Both the position numbers and the translations under genes were made by a program. A model generated the notes under the pieces. The model worked only from the letters and a program-made list of their open reading frames with translations, searched no databases and had not been told where the DNA came from. A DNA stretch of 64,000 bases from Maribacter algarum (ex Lu et al. 2025) (nom. illeg.) (GTDB lineage Bacteria > Bacteroidota > Bacteroidia > Flavobacteriales > Flavobacteriaceae): assembly GCA_947495915.1 (NCBI GenBank), contig CANMAW010000002.1:310001-374000 (forward strand), written 5' to 3'. Of the stretch, positions 1-8,502 are shown in pieces. Positions within the stretch are counted from its first letter, which is position 1; each line of letters starts with the position of its first letter.

Positions 1-358
1 CAAAGGAAAGTGTGCTCTTTTCATTTAGCTTTAAGATGTATGCAAAATCAGCGTAAATATTATTCTCTTTTAATACACCATCACCAATATTATCTGAAAC
101 TACGGATAGTCCGATTTCTATTTGTTTGCTTAATGGTGCATGTGTGTAAAAGGTGAAAGTTTCAGGTGCGCCAACCGTGTTCTTCCATTGCGAACGATAC
201 AGTCCTCCAAAATTGATGGTACCCAAATCGTTTGTCGTGTATGCCGGATTGATCACACTCATATTGTACATGTACTGTGTATACTGAGGGTCTTGTTGCG
301 CTAAAAGTACCTCTTGTAGCATCAGCATAGAAATTATTATGGGAATTAACTGCTTCAC
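1..358 (-). CDS. PorP/SprF family type IX secretion membrane protein (partial, 3' end outside window)
   Basis: Only about 119 N-terminal codons are present; the gene runs off the left edge. The likely start is a GTG at 358-356, giving a hydrophobic signal peptide (MKQLIPIIISML...) ending near AQQ. It is followed by DPQYTQYMYN, INPAYTT and FGGLYRSQW, the usual N-terminal signature of PorP/SprF proteins. Members are outer-membrane beta-barrels that work with the type IX secretion system; SprF is needed for export or surface display of the adhesin SprB. The gene lies 26 bp downstream of a large protein with a T9SS sorting domain, the classic adhesin-PorP pair, so the two are probably co-transcribed and this protein probably anchors that adhesin. 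The family call rests on motifs, and the barrel is mostly unseen. Confidence 0.9.
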   Translation of the reverse strand, partial: MKQLIPIIISMLMLQEVLLAQQDPQYTQYMYNMSVINPAYTTNDLGTINFGGLYRSQWKNTVGAPETFTFYTHAPLSKQIEIGLSVVSDNIGDGVLKENNIYADFAYILKLNEKSTLSF

Positions 359-384
359 GTTGTTGGTTTTAGGTTTAGGCACTG

Positions 385-3255
385 TTAGCGATTTAGATAT
401 AAACGACCTTGTATGGGTTTAAATCCATCTTTATGATAATCGATAACATAAAAATATACCCCGTTGGGTGCTGTTTGACCTCCTTCAGAACCATCCCATT
501 TAGGCCTAGATCGATCTCCGATGAATAAACGTGTACCATAACGGTTCAAAATTTCTAAGGTAAAATCAGGAAAAATAACCTCGATATTCGGTATAAAAAA
601 GGTGTCGTTTTTACCATCACCATTGGGAGAGAATCCGTCAGGAATAAAAAATCCATAGTCCTCAGGATTACAATTCGTTAGATCAACAATTAAAGCAATT
701 CGCTCACTATTGGTACAACCAGTAATTTCATTGTAGGTTGATGCAAAATATACCGTTTCATTGGTTAAAGGGGTATCGTAAGCTAATGGTGTATCACTCT
801 CTTCTGAATCAAACCAAATCACTTCAAAGTCGTTTTCACCTTCCGCGGCATTTAAATTTACGATCGTGGGGTTATCTAATCCGCATAAAGCCAAATTACT
901 GTCGATTAAGTTGGCTGGGGAAATTTCGTGGACGGTTGCGATAATTTCAACTCGCGAATCACTTGAACATTGGTTGTTATTTTCATTTGCGGCAAAATAG
1001 CTTTTTGCATGAATTAATATGGTTTCGGAAGCTAATGCAGTGCCTCCTGTAGAGGTTTCAAACCAAACGGTGTTTCCAGTACTAGTTACATAAGTATTGA
1101 GGTCAAAAACCGTGGCATATTCACCGGCGCAAAAGGTAGGGTTGGCATCAACGATTACCGGTGGGTCAGGGTTTTGAAAAGCCACAGTAACCTGGGTGCG
1201 TTCAGAACCTTCGCAATTGTTATTAGTATCAGTGTTTGAAATGAAGTAATCTTCACCATCTTCTAAAAGCGTATCTAACGGAAGAATGTTCATATCGCTT
1301 TCCGTTGCATAGAAAAATAATTGACCCGTTGCGGTTACCAAGATGTCTTCTAAAGTAGGATTTCCTGAAGGATAGGTACTTAAGCAAAACATTTGTAAGG
1401 CCTCAGCCACCGGTAATGGAGGAATACCATTTACGGCAAAGTTTTCACTTTCTTCGAATTCAAATTGAAGTCTACAGGGCGTGTTGTCATTTTGAGTGCT
1501 ACGAACACTTACGATATAATTACCAGCTTCTAATGATGCTACATCTAAATCATAGGTAGCTGTGCCGCCAGTAAAACTAATCGTATTTTCTAATAAGACT
1601 TCGCCATTGCTTTGTTGCACCACATCATAGGTGATATCATACGATCCACCGGAAAGGGTTGGTGCATTCACCAATACATCAATAGCGGTAGCGTTACATG
1701 AATTATCGACAATTAGATCGAGTTGAATTTCACTGGGGGTGGCGGTAACCATAAACGAAGTTTCGAGCGTACAATTTAATGGGAATGAGTTGACTACTTC
1801 TGCACTTATGTTATAATGACCGGCAATATCAAAGTTTGCCGCTGCTAAGTCAAGCAGCCCTAAACCATTTGTAAAACTGGTGTTTGCCGAGTCACTTAGA
1901 GTATCTCCGTCGGGTTTTATAATGGTATAATTGATATCAACTACGCCATTGGCCATGATGCCACCTTGATCAAGAACGCTATTTAGAGTGATTTGACTTG
2001 TGCTTGCAATACAAATGTCTTGCGTGTCAATAGTGGCATCTGACACCAGAAAAGTTGAAGACGGAACTATAAGTACAGGACAAACGGCTTGTGCTGGCGC
2101 AACCCCTTCGGCAGCTGTAATTTCAAGCGTCACAAATTCATTAACTGGCACCATGTCAGGTTCAACTATGAAATTTCCTAAGCCGCCATTTAAGGTCGCA
2201 TTCGTGGCAGCAGCTGCTCCGTTTATGGTGTATGTAATCAAATAATTTCCGTTTGGTAATATACTGTCGTCATAGGTTAAATCGACGCTGTATTCCGTAC
2301 CGAAACAATAATTTTGAGGAGTCATTTCTGCATCAAAAACCGGTAGCAATTCTATGGTTACAGTCACCTCTTGTTCACTACACACCGGATGGCTCGGATA
2401 TACCGTGTATGTAAAGGAATAACTGCCATACCCGAAAGTGGTATTTAAATCTTCAATATCGATAATTGAGTCGTTTAAATCACTCAATTGATTCGTTCCA
2501 TCTTCTGACCAGGTGCCATTGGCGTCTTCTCCTGTAAGTTGACTATTCAAATCGAAATTTCGAAACGCTGACAAATCTTCATTCACGCAAAAAGTGATAC
2601 TTTCAGCCATACCTGGGTTGGGCGATGGGTGTACCTCTAAAATTACAGTAGCAGTTCGTTCAATACATGTATTTACTGCAGCTACGGTGTAATAGAATAT
2701 ATAAATTCCGGGGCCGGCAGCTTCTGCATTAAAAATGTTTTCATCCAATTGATTGGTAAAGGTTGACGGATCTTCCGTCCAAATGCCATTAAAATCTTGA
2801 ACTTTTCCGTCTATCTCGCTTCCTAAAAACCCATGTAAGTTTACATTGCTATCATCACTACAGGCATTGGCACTTCCATCGATATTATTTTCTCCAGGGT
2901 AACCACCTAAATTAATAGTGACTGTTGCCGATTCTCCACAATTTGTATTGGTGTAGGTGAACTGATGTACGCCAAAGTTATTGATACGCCATAAGTCAAC
3001 AATACCCGTTGCCTGGTCTAAAGCAAAGAAATTTGCGGGATTGGTCGTAGACCACGAACCGCCAGAGGTGGGCACTCCGTTTAGTTGTGTAAAAAGTGCA
3101 AAATTTCTATTGTTTGCATCTCCATCTTTATCACAAACGTCTATAGTATTATCACTACCAGCACATTGTGCATAAATATTCAGGGGTAAAACAATGAATA
3201 TTATGAGTAGAAGGTAGTACCTTTTAGAAAGACGATTGAAGTTAAGTATATGCAT
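385..3255 (-). CDS. Large secreted adhesin-like protein with type B T9SS C-terminal sorting domain
   Basis: This 956-residue protein has a signal peptide (hydrophobic stretch about residues 14-29, ending IYAQ). The body is a series of Cys-containing beta-rich modules, each about 80-100 residues. Several share phrases such as GTWSED and TFCAGEY, as in Ig/PKD-like modules of flavobacterial adhesins. The last 85 or so residues hold GFSPNGDGKND, a central LEILNRYGTRLF and WDG...APNGVYFYVI. This is the gliding-motility-associated (CHU_C, type B) C-terminal domain that directs export through T9SS. The PorP/SprF gene follows directly. Known family members are surface adhesins or gliding-related proteins; the ligand here is unknown. 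The upstream 248-bp gap holds no clear minus-strand TAnnTTTG promoter. Confidence 0.88.
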   Translation of the reverse strand: MHILNFNRLSKRYYLLLIIFIVLPLNIYAQCAGSDNTIDVCDKDGDANNRNFALFTQLNGVPTSGGSWSTTNPANFFALDQATGIVDLWRINNFGVHQFTYTNTNCGESATVTINLGGYPGENNIDGSANACSDDSNVNLHGFLGSEIDGKVQDFNGIWTEDPSTFTNQLDENIFNAEAAGPGIYIFYYTVAAVNTCIERTATVILEVHPSPNPGMAESITFCVNEDLSAFRNFDLNSQLTGEDANGTWSEDGTNQLSDLNDSIIDIEDLNTTFGYGSYSFTYTVYPSHPVCSEQEVTVTIELLPVFDAEMTPQNYCFGTEYSVDLTYDDSILPNGNYLITYTINGAAAATNATLNGGLGNFIVEPDMVPVNEFVTLEITAAEGVAPAQAVCPVLIVPSSTFLVSDATIDTQDICIASTSQITLNSVLDQGGIMANGVVDINYTIIKPDGDTLSDSANTSFTNGLGLLDLAAANFDIAGHYNISAEVVNSFPLNCTLETSFMVTATPSEIQLDLIVDNSCNATAIDVLVNAPTLSGGSYDITYDVVQQSNGEVLLENTISFTGGTATYDLDVASLEAGNYIVSVRSTQNDNTPCRLQFEFEESENFAVNGIPPLPVAEALQMFCLSTYPSGNPTLEDILVTATGQLFFYATESDMNILPLDTLLEDGEDYFISNTDTNNNCEGSERTQVTVAFQNPDPPVIVDANPTFCAGEYATVFDLNTYVTSTGNTVWFETSTGGTALASETILIHAKSYFAANENNNQCSSDSRVEIIATVHEISPANLIDSNLALCGLDNPTIVNLNAAEGENDFEVIWFDSEESDTPLAYDTPLTNETVYFASTYNEITGCTNSERIALIVDLTNCNPEDYGFFIPDGFSPNGDGKNDTFFIPNIEVIFPDFTLEILNRYGTRLFIGDRSRPKWDGSEGGQTAPNGVYFYVIDYHKDGFKPIQGRLYLNR

Positions 3256-3477
3256 CTGTGGTTGGTTGTCAGTCGCTTTGTTCTATTTTATAAATGTATT
3301 ACGGCTTATGGTGTTAAAGAAAATAATGTTGTCACTTTCAATATTTGTAGGGTGAATACTACAAAATATGATGACTGCATGAAAAATGAATATGTATTTC
3401 ATCGATTAAGACTTATTTTTAAAGGGTTTAGAGTAGTTTGGTATTTGGTGTGTATTTTAAAATACCTTAAGTATGAG

Positions 3478-3485
3478 TATCTTTG
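3478..3485 (+). promoter_or_regulatory. Possible -7 element for mpl
   Basis: TATCTTTG matches the Bacteroidota -7 consensus TAnnTTTG and lies 18 bp before the mpl ATG. No TTG is found at the expected -33 spacing, so this is a half-supported promoter. A 14-bp perfect palindrome (GTATTTTAAAATAC, 3452-3465) sits just upstream where an operator could act. Confidence 0.35.
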
Positions 3486-3503
3486 ATGACTTAAAAATCA
3501 GGA

Positions 3504-4862
3504 ATGCGCGTACATTTTATAGCAATTGGTGGTAGTGCAATGCACAATTTAGCTTTAGCCCTTGAACATAAAGGATATCAAATAACTGGTAGCGATGATA
3601 TTATCTTTGAGCCTTCAAAATCACGATTAGAAGCTAAAGGGCTTTTGCCACAAGAATTTGGCTGGTTTCCTGAGAAAATTGATACAACGTTAGATGCCGT
3701 AATTTTAGGTATGCATGCGAAAGAAGACAACCCTGAACTATTAAAAGCTCAAGAATTAGGAATCACAATATATTCTTATCCCGAGTTTTTATATGAACAA
3801 TCAAAACACAAAACCCGTGTGGTAATCGGTGGAAGTCATGGGAAAACTACCATAACCTCCATGATTTTACATGTATTAAATTATCATGATCGCCCCGTAG
3901 ATTTTATGGTGGGGGCACAATTAGAAGGTTTTGATAGAATGGTTCATTTGACTGAAGAGAATGATTTTATTGTTTTAGAGGGAGATGAATATTTATCATC
4001 ACCAATTGATAGAAGGCCTAAGTTTCATTTATATCAACCGAATATCGCTCTATTAAGTGGAATTGCTTGGGATCATATTAATGTATTTCCAACCTTTGAA
4101 AACTATGTTGAGCAATTTCAAATATTTGTAGATGGAATTGTAAAAGGAGGGAGCATAACTTATAATAGTGAAGATGCTACGGTTGAAAAAGTAGTGGAAG
4201 CATCAGAAAATGCCATACGAAAGCTTTCATATCATACACCTGAGTATGCTGTAGTTAACGGAGAAACCTTATTAGAAACACCTGAAGGCCCTATGCCTAT
4301 TGAAGTTTTTGGAAAACATAATTTAAGTAATCTTGCAGGTGCCAAATGGATTTGCCAAAATATGGGTATTGATGAAGATGATTTTTATGAGGCCATTGCG
4401 ACTTTTAAAGGAGCATCAAAACGATTAGAGAAAATAGCTGAGGGTAAATCATCGGTTGCTTATAAAGATTTTGCCCATTCACCAAGTAAGGTGGCCGCAA
4501 CTACAAAAGCGGTAAAAGAACAATACCCTAATAGAAAACTGATTGCCTGTTTAGAGTTGCATACTTATAGTAGTTTTAATCCGGAGTTTTTAAAAGAATA
4601 CAAAAGGGCATTAGATGCCGCAGATATCGCAGTGGTGTTTTATTTGCCAGAATCTGTAGCGATAAAAAAACTGGATGCCGTAAGTTCTGAGCAAATTAAA
4701 ACAGCTTTTGAGCGAAATGATTTGGAAATTCAAACCAATGCCAGCGAATTTAGTGACTATGTAAAAAGTCAAAGTTTTGATAATTCTGTATTGCTATTAA
4801 TGAGTTCTGGAAATTATGGCGGTTTAGATTTGGCAGAAGTAAAAGCCCTTATAGAATCGTAA
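3504..4862 (+). CDS. mpl: UDP-N-acetylmuramate:L-alanyl-gamma-D-glutamyl-meso-diaminopimelate ligase
   Basis: A Mur-ligase-family enzyme of the cytoplasm that joins tripeptide recovered from old cell wall to UDP-MurNAc, short-cutting peptidoglycan synthesis (recycling). The 452-residue length is normal for Mpl. The N-terminal Rossmann-like domain begins MRVHFIAIGGSAMHNLA. The ATP P-loop GGSHGKTTITSM lies near residue 110 and the central domain has LEGDEYLSS. The C-terminal domain has YKDFAHSPSKV, the Mpl version of the MurC/MurD DxxHxP region. The SxMHNLA and FAHSP forms favour Mpl over MurC. The start is the first ATG and fits the promoter-like element just upstream. It has no close partner gene, and the downstream small ORF is separated by a gap with an inverted repeat. 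Confidence 0.93.
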   Translation: MRVHFIAIGGSAMHNLALALEHKGYQITGSDDIIFEPSKSRLEAKGLLPQEFGWFPEKIDTTLDAVILGMHAKEDNPELLKAQELGITIYSYPEFLYEQSKHKTRVVIGGSHGKTTITSMILHVLNYHDRPVDFMVGAQLEGFDRMVHLTEENDFIVLEGDEYLSSPIDRRPKFHLYQPNIALLSGIAWDHINVFPTFENYVEQFQIFVDGIVKGGSITYNSEDATVEKVVEASENAIRKLSYHTPEYAVVNGETLLETPEGPMPIEVFGKHNLSNLAGAKWICQNMGIDEDDFYEAIATFKGASKRLEKIAEGKSSVAYKDFAHSPSKVAATTKAVKEQYPNRKLIACLELHTYSSFNPEFLKEYKRALDAADIAVVFYLPESVAIKKLDAVSSEQIKTAFERNDLEIQTNASEFSDYVKSQSFDNSVLLLMSSGNYGGLDLAEVKALIES

Positions 4863-4881
4863 ACGATTCAAAATTAGGTGA

Positions 4882-4925
4882 ATAATTGTCAGTGCTTTGA
4901 TTTTGGAATGTTTATTGACAATTAT
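4882..4925 (+). repeat. 10-bp perfect inverted repeat just upstream of a small ORF
   Basis: ATAATTGTCA (4882-4891) and its exact reverse complement TGACAATTAT (4916-4925) are separated by 24 nt. The right arm ends 5 nt before the ATG at 4931, so in RNA the hairpin would abut the start codon of the small gene. There is no T-run, so it is not an intrinsic terminator of mpl. Confidence 0.5.
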
Positions 4926-4930
4926 CAATC

Positions 4931-5113
4931 ATGACTAAAGAGCAAAAAGAAACATTAATAAAAGCATGCTTTCGATTTCTACGTCGAAAACTTTCCCTGT
5001 TAATGATTGCTACAATGCTTGGTATTTCGAATGTCATTCTTGAGGAAGATCGCATGGTGCATGATACCAGGGCTCAAATTGAACAACAAGAAATTGAAGC
5101 CGAAGACGATTGA
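4931..5113 (+). CDS. Small protein of unknown function (60 aa)
   Basis: I do not recognise a named family. The 60-residue product has a basic N-terminal half (FRFLRRKLS), a hydrophobic run (LLMIATMLGI, about residues 24-34) and a very acidic tail (EQQEIEAEDD). It could be a short amphipathic or membrane-associated protein. It lies 68 bp after mpl and 76 bp before radC on the same strand. An inverted repeat ends 5 bp before the ATG. Codon use resembles neighbouring real genes, and the reading frame is free of stops in an otherwise stop-rich stretch. Existence as a gene is probable; function is open. Confidence 0.6.
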   Translation: MTKEQKETLIKACFRFLRRKLSLLMIATMLGISNVILEEDRMVHDTRAQIEQQEIEAEDD

Positions 5114-5189
5114 TACTTATTCCTCAGGAGTTTTATAACATCAGGTGGTTGATTTTTTAATTATGTAAGATTTATCTTATTTTTAGAAA

Positions 5190-5885
5190 ATGCAACAACC
5201 AGAAACCCTTCCAATAAAAAATTGGTCTGACGACGACAAACCACGAGAGAAACTAGTGCAAAAAGGGAAGAGTGTATTATCAGATGCTGAATTGATAGCC
5301 ATTCTTATTGGTTCAGGCAGTCGAAATGAAAGTGCTGTTCAACTTTCAAAACGAATTCTGGCTGCAGCGAATAATAATCTAAATGATCTTGGCAAACTAT
5401 CACTCTCTCAATTAAAAGCATTTAAAGGTATTGGTGAAGCAAAGGCGGTCACTATTGCTGCTGCTTTAGAAATTGGAAGAAGAAGACGAGGAGAAGAGGG
5501 GAAGATTATTACTAAGATTCAAAGTAGTAAAAGCGTTTTTGAACTATTACAGCCGCTATTGGGTGAATTAGAACATGAAGAGTTTTGGATTGTTTACTTG
5601 AACAATTCTAATAAAGTTTTGCATAAGGCCCAATTAAGTAAAGGAAGTATTACAGGTACACTTGTTGATGTCAGATTGGTTATGAAACAAGCCCTAGAGT
5701 TAGGAGCTGTCGCTTTGATACTGGCGCATAACCATCCATCTGGCGCTTTAAAACCTAGTACTGCAGATAAACAAATCACGCAAAAACTTAAAGCGGTAGG
5801 AGAAACATTAGATATAAAAGTTTTAGATCATTTGATAATTACCCAAAAGGAATATTTTAGTTTTGCTGATGAAGGCGTTTTATAA
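5190..5885 (+). CDS. radC: RadC family JAB/MPN-domain protein
   Basis: A 231-residue protein with the standard RadC layout. The N-terminal helix-hairpin-helix region has KGIGEAKAVTIAAALEIGRR around residues 73-92, and the C-terminal JAB/MPN metalloprotease-like domain carries AHNHPSG followed by PSTADKQIT near residues 178-195. The two His and the later Asp match the JAMM zinc-binding motif HxHx(7)SxxD. RadC proteins are named for DNA repair, but that role has been disputed for E. coli RadC and their biochemical activity is not settled. The start at ATG 5190 is followed by the typical flavobacterial opening with KNWSDDDKPREKL. Full length; no sign of disruption. Confidence 0.92.
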   Translation: MQQPETLPIKNWSDDDKPREKLVQKGKSVLSDAELIAILIGSGSRNESAVQLSKRILAAANNNLNDLGKLSLSQLKAFKGIGEAKAVTIAAALEIGRRRRGEEGKIITKIQSSKSVFELLQPLLGELEHEEFWIVYLNNSNKVLHKAQLSKGSITGTLVDVRLVMKQALELGAVALILAHNHPSGALKPSTADKQITQKLKAVGETLDIKVLDHLIITQKEYFSFADEGVL

Positions 5886-5913
5886 AATCGTACTTTTCTG
5901 ACTTAAGATATTC

Positions 5914-7209
5914 ATGTTACTCATTTACACACATAAGATAACCTCACGCTTCAGTTATACCATGAAGCACATCTTCACGAAAATTTTGGGGATTGAAGTT
6001 ATGTATACTACCAAGGTAGAAGATTTTATTAAACACTCGGGCCCGAAAATCACTTACACAAAGAAACCTCTTCAAAATGAGTTTTTTATTCGAAGTACCG
6101 ATATATTGTTTGATCAAGGTATTTCTGATATTCAAGTGATTGTAAGTAGGTGGGACGGTATTCCGTGTTTTTTTTCGGCCGGTGAATCTAGTACCATACC
6201 TTTTGATATTTTTTCTGCAAGTTTTTATTTATTAAGTAGATATGAAGAATATCTACCTCATGTAAAAGATATACATGGTAGGTTTCCGCCTAAAGAGAGT
6301 TTGGCTTATCAGTATAGTTTTTTGCAACAACCCGTAGTAGATCAATGGGCATTTAAATTTTTAGATAAATTGGAGGAAAAATTTCCTAATCTTGAACGAA
6401 AAAAACGGGATTATGATTATACTTCAATAATTGATGTAACAACATCACATTGCTTTGCACATAGAGGGTTTGTTCGAAGTGCAGCAGGTTTGACTCTTGA
6501 CTTTACTTCGTTGCGTTTTAAACGAGTAGCTCAAAGAATCGGTGTTTGGTTTAATACCAAAAAAGACCCATTTAATAATTTCAATTTTTTAATTGAACTT
6601 CATAAAAAGTATACTATAAAAAGTATGTTTTTCTTTCAATTTGCAGCTTACTCCACCTATGACAAGAATATCTCGCCCAATAATAATAAGTTTAAATTTT
6701 TAATAAAGTCGGTTGCTGATTATAGTCATGTCTCTCTTGCTGCCTCTTATAGCTCTTTTGATAATATGGATTTATTAAAAAAAGAAAAAAAACAATTGGA
6801 GGCCGTTATAAACAGAGATGTAAACTGTTCAAGAATGCGTTACAATCGGGTTGATGTGCCAAATACATATCGTAATTTAGTAGAGGCAGAGTTTACTCAT
6901 GATTATTCTATGGGCTATACTCATGAGATTGGTTTTCGAGCAGGTACTTGTATACCCTTTTATTTTTATGATATTAGTTTAGAAGTGCAACAGCCTATTC
7001 GTATACACCCGTTTGCTGTGCATGATTATGCACTTTTACATTTAGCAACGGAAGCCGAAATTACGGATAAAGTCACCTCTATTTATAATCACATTCAAAG
7101 TGTTAGTGGTCATTTTATTACTATTTTTTCTAACGAACTTTTAGGAAATTCAACAAAGATTGATTGGAAAAAACTCTATAAACATTTTATAAAAGCGTAC
7201 CATGTATAG
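5914..7209 (+). CDS. Polysaccharide-deacetylase-like protein
   Basis: A 431-residue protein of a flavobacterial family usually annotated as polysaccharide deacetylase family. The N-terminus (MLLIYTHKITSRFSYTMKHIF) and later PFDIFSASFYLLSRYEEY and GYTHEIGFRAGTCIPFYFYD are typical of it. No signal peptide is visible. At the place where I expect an Asp-rich metal-binding strand near residues 170-180, this copy reads SIIDVTTSHCFAHRGF, which keeps only one Asp. The usual metal site may therefore be altered. The 3' end overlaps the next gene by 8 bp, so the two are probably translationally coupled. Substrate unknown. The family placement is from memory of conserved phrases. Confidence 0.7.
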   Translation: MLLIYTHKITSRFSYTMKHIFTKILGIEVMYTTKVEDFIKHSGPKITYTKKPLQNEFFIRSTDILFDQGISDIQVIVSRWDGIPCFFSAGESSTIPFDIFSASFYLLSRYEEYLPHVKDIHGRFPPKESLAYQYSFLQQPVVDQWAFKFLDKLEEKFPNLERKKRDYDYTSIIDVTTSHCFAHRGFVRSAAGLTLDFTSLRFKRVAQRIGVWFNTKKDPFNNFNFLIELHKKYTIKSMFFFQFAAYSTYDKNISPNNNKFKFLIKSVADYSHVSLAASYSSFDNMDLLKKEKKQLEAVINRDVNCSRMRYNRVDVPNTYRNLVEAEFTHDYSMGYTHEIGFRAGTCIPFYFYDISLEVQQPIRIHPFAVHDYALLHLATEAEITDKVTSIYNHIQSVSGHFITIFSNELLGNSTKIDWKKLYKHFIKAYHV

Positions 7210-7891
7210 TAAGATAGTTACTGATGTGTTTTTTGATTTAGATCATACACTATGGGATTTTGAGAAAAATTCGGCGCTTACTTTTGAGAAAATTTTAAGT
7301 GATCATCATATAGGTATTGAACTAAATGATTTTTTAAAAGTGTATGTGCCCGCTAATTTTCAGTTTTGGAAATTGTATAGAGAAGAAAAGATTACCAAAG
7401 AAGATTTAAGATATCAACGGCTAAAAACTGTTTTTGATGCCTTAAATTATGTTGTGTCTGATGCTACCATAAATCAACTTTCAGAAGATTATATTCAGTA
7501 TTTGTCTTCATATAACCATCTGATTGATGGTACGGTTGAAATCTTAGAATATTTAAAACCAAGGTACAAGCTTCACATTATAACAAATGGTTTTGAAGAA
7601 GTTCAGAATAAAAAAATGAGTAATGCAGGTATATACAAGTATTTTGAGCATATTATAAATTCTGAAATGGCTGGTGTTAAAAAACCTAATCCAGTTATTT
7701 TTCAGTTAGCACTTGAAAGAGCAAAAGTTTCTTCTAAATGCTCTATTATGATAGGCGATAGTATTGAAGCAGATGTTATTGGAGCACAAGCAATGGGTTT
7801 TCATACCATTCACTTTAATTCTCATAATGACATACCACATGATTATTGCCCCATCATTCACGATTTAGGTGAAATAAAAAGTTATTTGTAG
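7202..7891 (+). CDS. yjjG: YjjG family noncanonical pyrimidine nucleotidase (HAD superfamily)
   Basis: A 229-residue cytoplasmic HAD phosphatase. Motif I is FFDLDHTLWD (nucleophile Asp12, Asp14, Thr16). Motif II Thr is in LHIITNG (about residue 126), the motif III Lys is in AGVKKPNPVIF, and motif IV is MIGDSIEADVIGA. These match the YjjG group, which dephosphorylates (noncanonical) pyrimidine nucleoside monophosphates and so helps keep them out of DNA. An alternative reading is a generic HAD-IA hydrolase. Its start overlaps the upstream deacetylase-like gene by 8 bp. Confidence 0.85.
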   Translation: MYSKIVTDVFFDLDHTLWDFEKNSALTFEKILSDHHIGIELNDFLKVYVPANFQFWKLYREEKITKEDLRYQRLKTVFDALNYVVSDATINQLSEDYIQYLSSYNHLIDGTVEILEYLKPRYKLHIITNGFEEVQNKKMSNAGIYKYFEHIINSEMAGVKKPNPVIFQLALERAKVSSKCSIMIGDSIEADVIGAQAMGFHTIHFNSHNDIPHDYCPIIHDLGEIKSYL

Positions 7892-7950
7892 AGTTATACA
7901 TAGTAAGACCAAACACTTTCTTTAGAAGTAGTGAATAATGGGTTATCGCT

Positions 7951-8502
7951 ATGAGAAATCATTTACAAAATTTTGGTATCGCTATCTTAACTTTAGGCAT
8001 GCTAATGTCATGTTCTGAAGAGTTAGACTTTAAACAGTTTGATGATGTTGAGGCTACACCTACCTATGAAGCGAGTATTCTGTATTTGGAAGCTCCAGAA
8101 AATATTATAAATCTTGTCAATACCGCTGACAATGTAATTAGTCAAAATTTTAATTTTGATGCTTTCAGCTCAAATATTTTCGCAAAAAGAGTTATTGAAG
8201 GCACCATTACCTATGTGGTTGAAAACACAACGAGTAAAGAACTTGAAATAAACATAGAATTCTTAGATGATAATGGCAATGTAACGGATACAGAGTTATT
8301 TGTAATACCATCTGCCCCTACCGCCACTATTGAAAGGGAAATAGCTTATGGTCCTAGTGGTCAGAGCATTGACATTATCACAACACTGTCTACTATTCGC
8401 GTGACTGCTCGAAACTTAGGTGACAATACTAGCCAGTCTAATTTATCAGACCCAATGATTACTGTAAAATCAAGCGGCAAATTTAGAGTTCGTTTAAAAT
8501 GA
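7951..8502 (+). CDS. Lipoprotein of unknown function, paired with DUF5723-type outer-membrane protein
   Basis: A 183-residue lipoprotein. The signal sequence MRNHLQNFGIAILTLGMLMSC has an LMSC lipobox with Cys at about residue 21, followed by an acidic SEELDFKQFDD, as is common for exported Bacteroidota lipoproteins. The rest is predicted beta-rich (TITYVVENTTSKELEINIEF) and has no motif I recognise. Its stop overlaps the start of the next gene in an ATGA, so the two are surely co-translated. It is probably a periplasmic or outer-membrane partner of that beta-barrel-like protein. Confidence 0.75.
   Translation: MRNHLQNFGIAILTLGMLMSCSEELDFKQFDDVEATPTYEASILYLEAPENIINLVNTADNVISQNFNFDAFSSNIFAKRVIEGTITYVVENTTSKELEINIEFLDDNGNVTDTELFVIPSAPTATIEREIAYGPSGQSIDIITTLSTIRVTARNLGDNTSQSNLSDPMITVKSSGKFRVRLK

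Noticed and set aside
3250-3486. 78-codon plus-strand ORF in the gap before mpl
   Set aside because: It overlaps the adhesin start and the mpl promoter region, has a composition typical of AT-rich non-coding DNA (many Cys, Tyr and Val) and matches no family I know.
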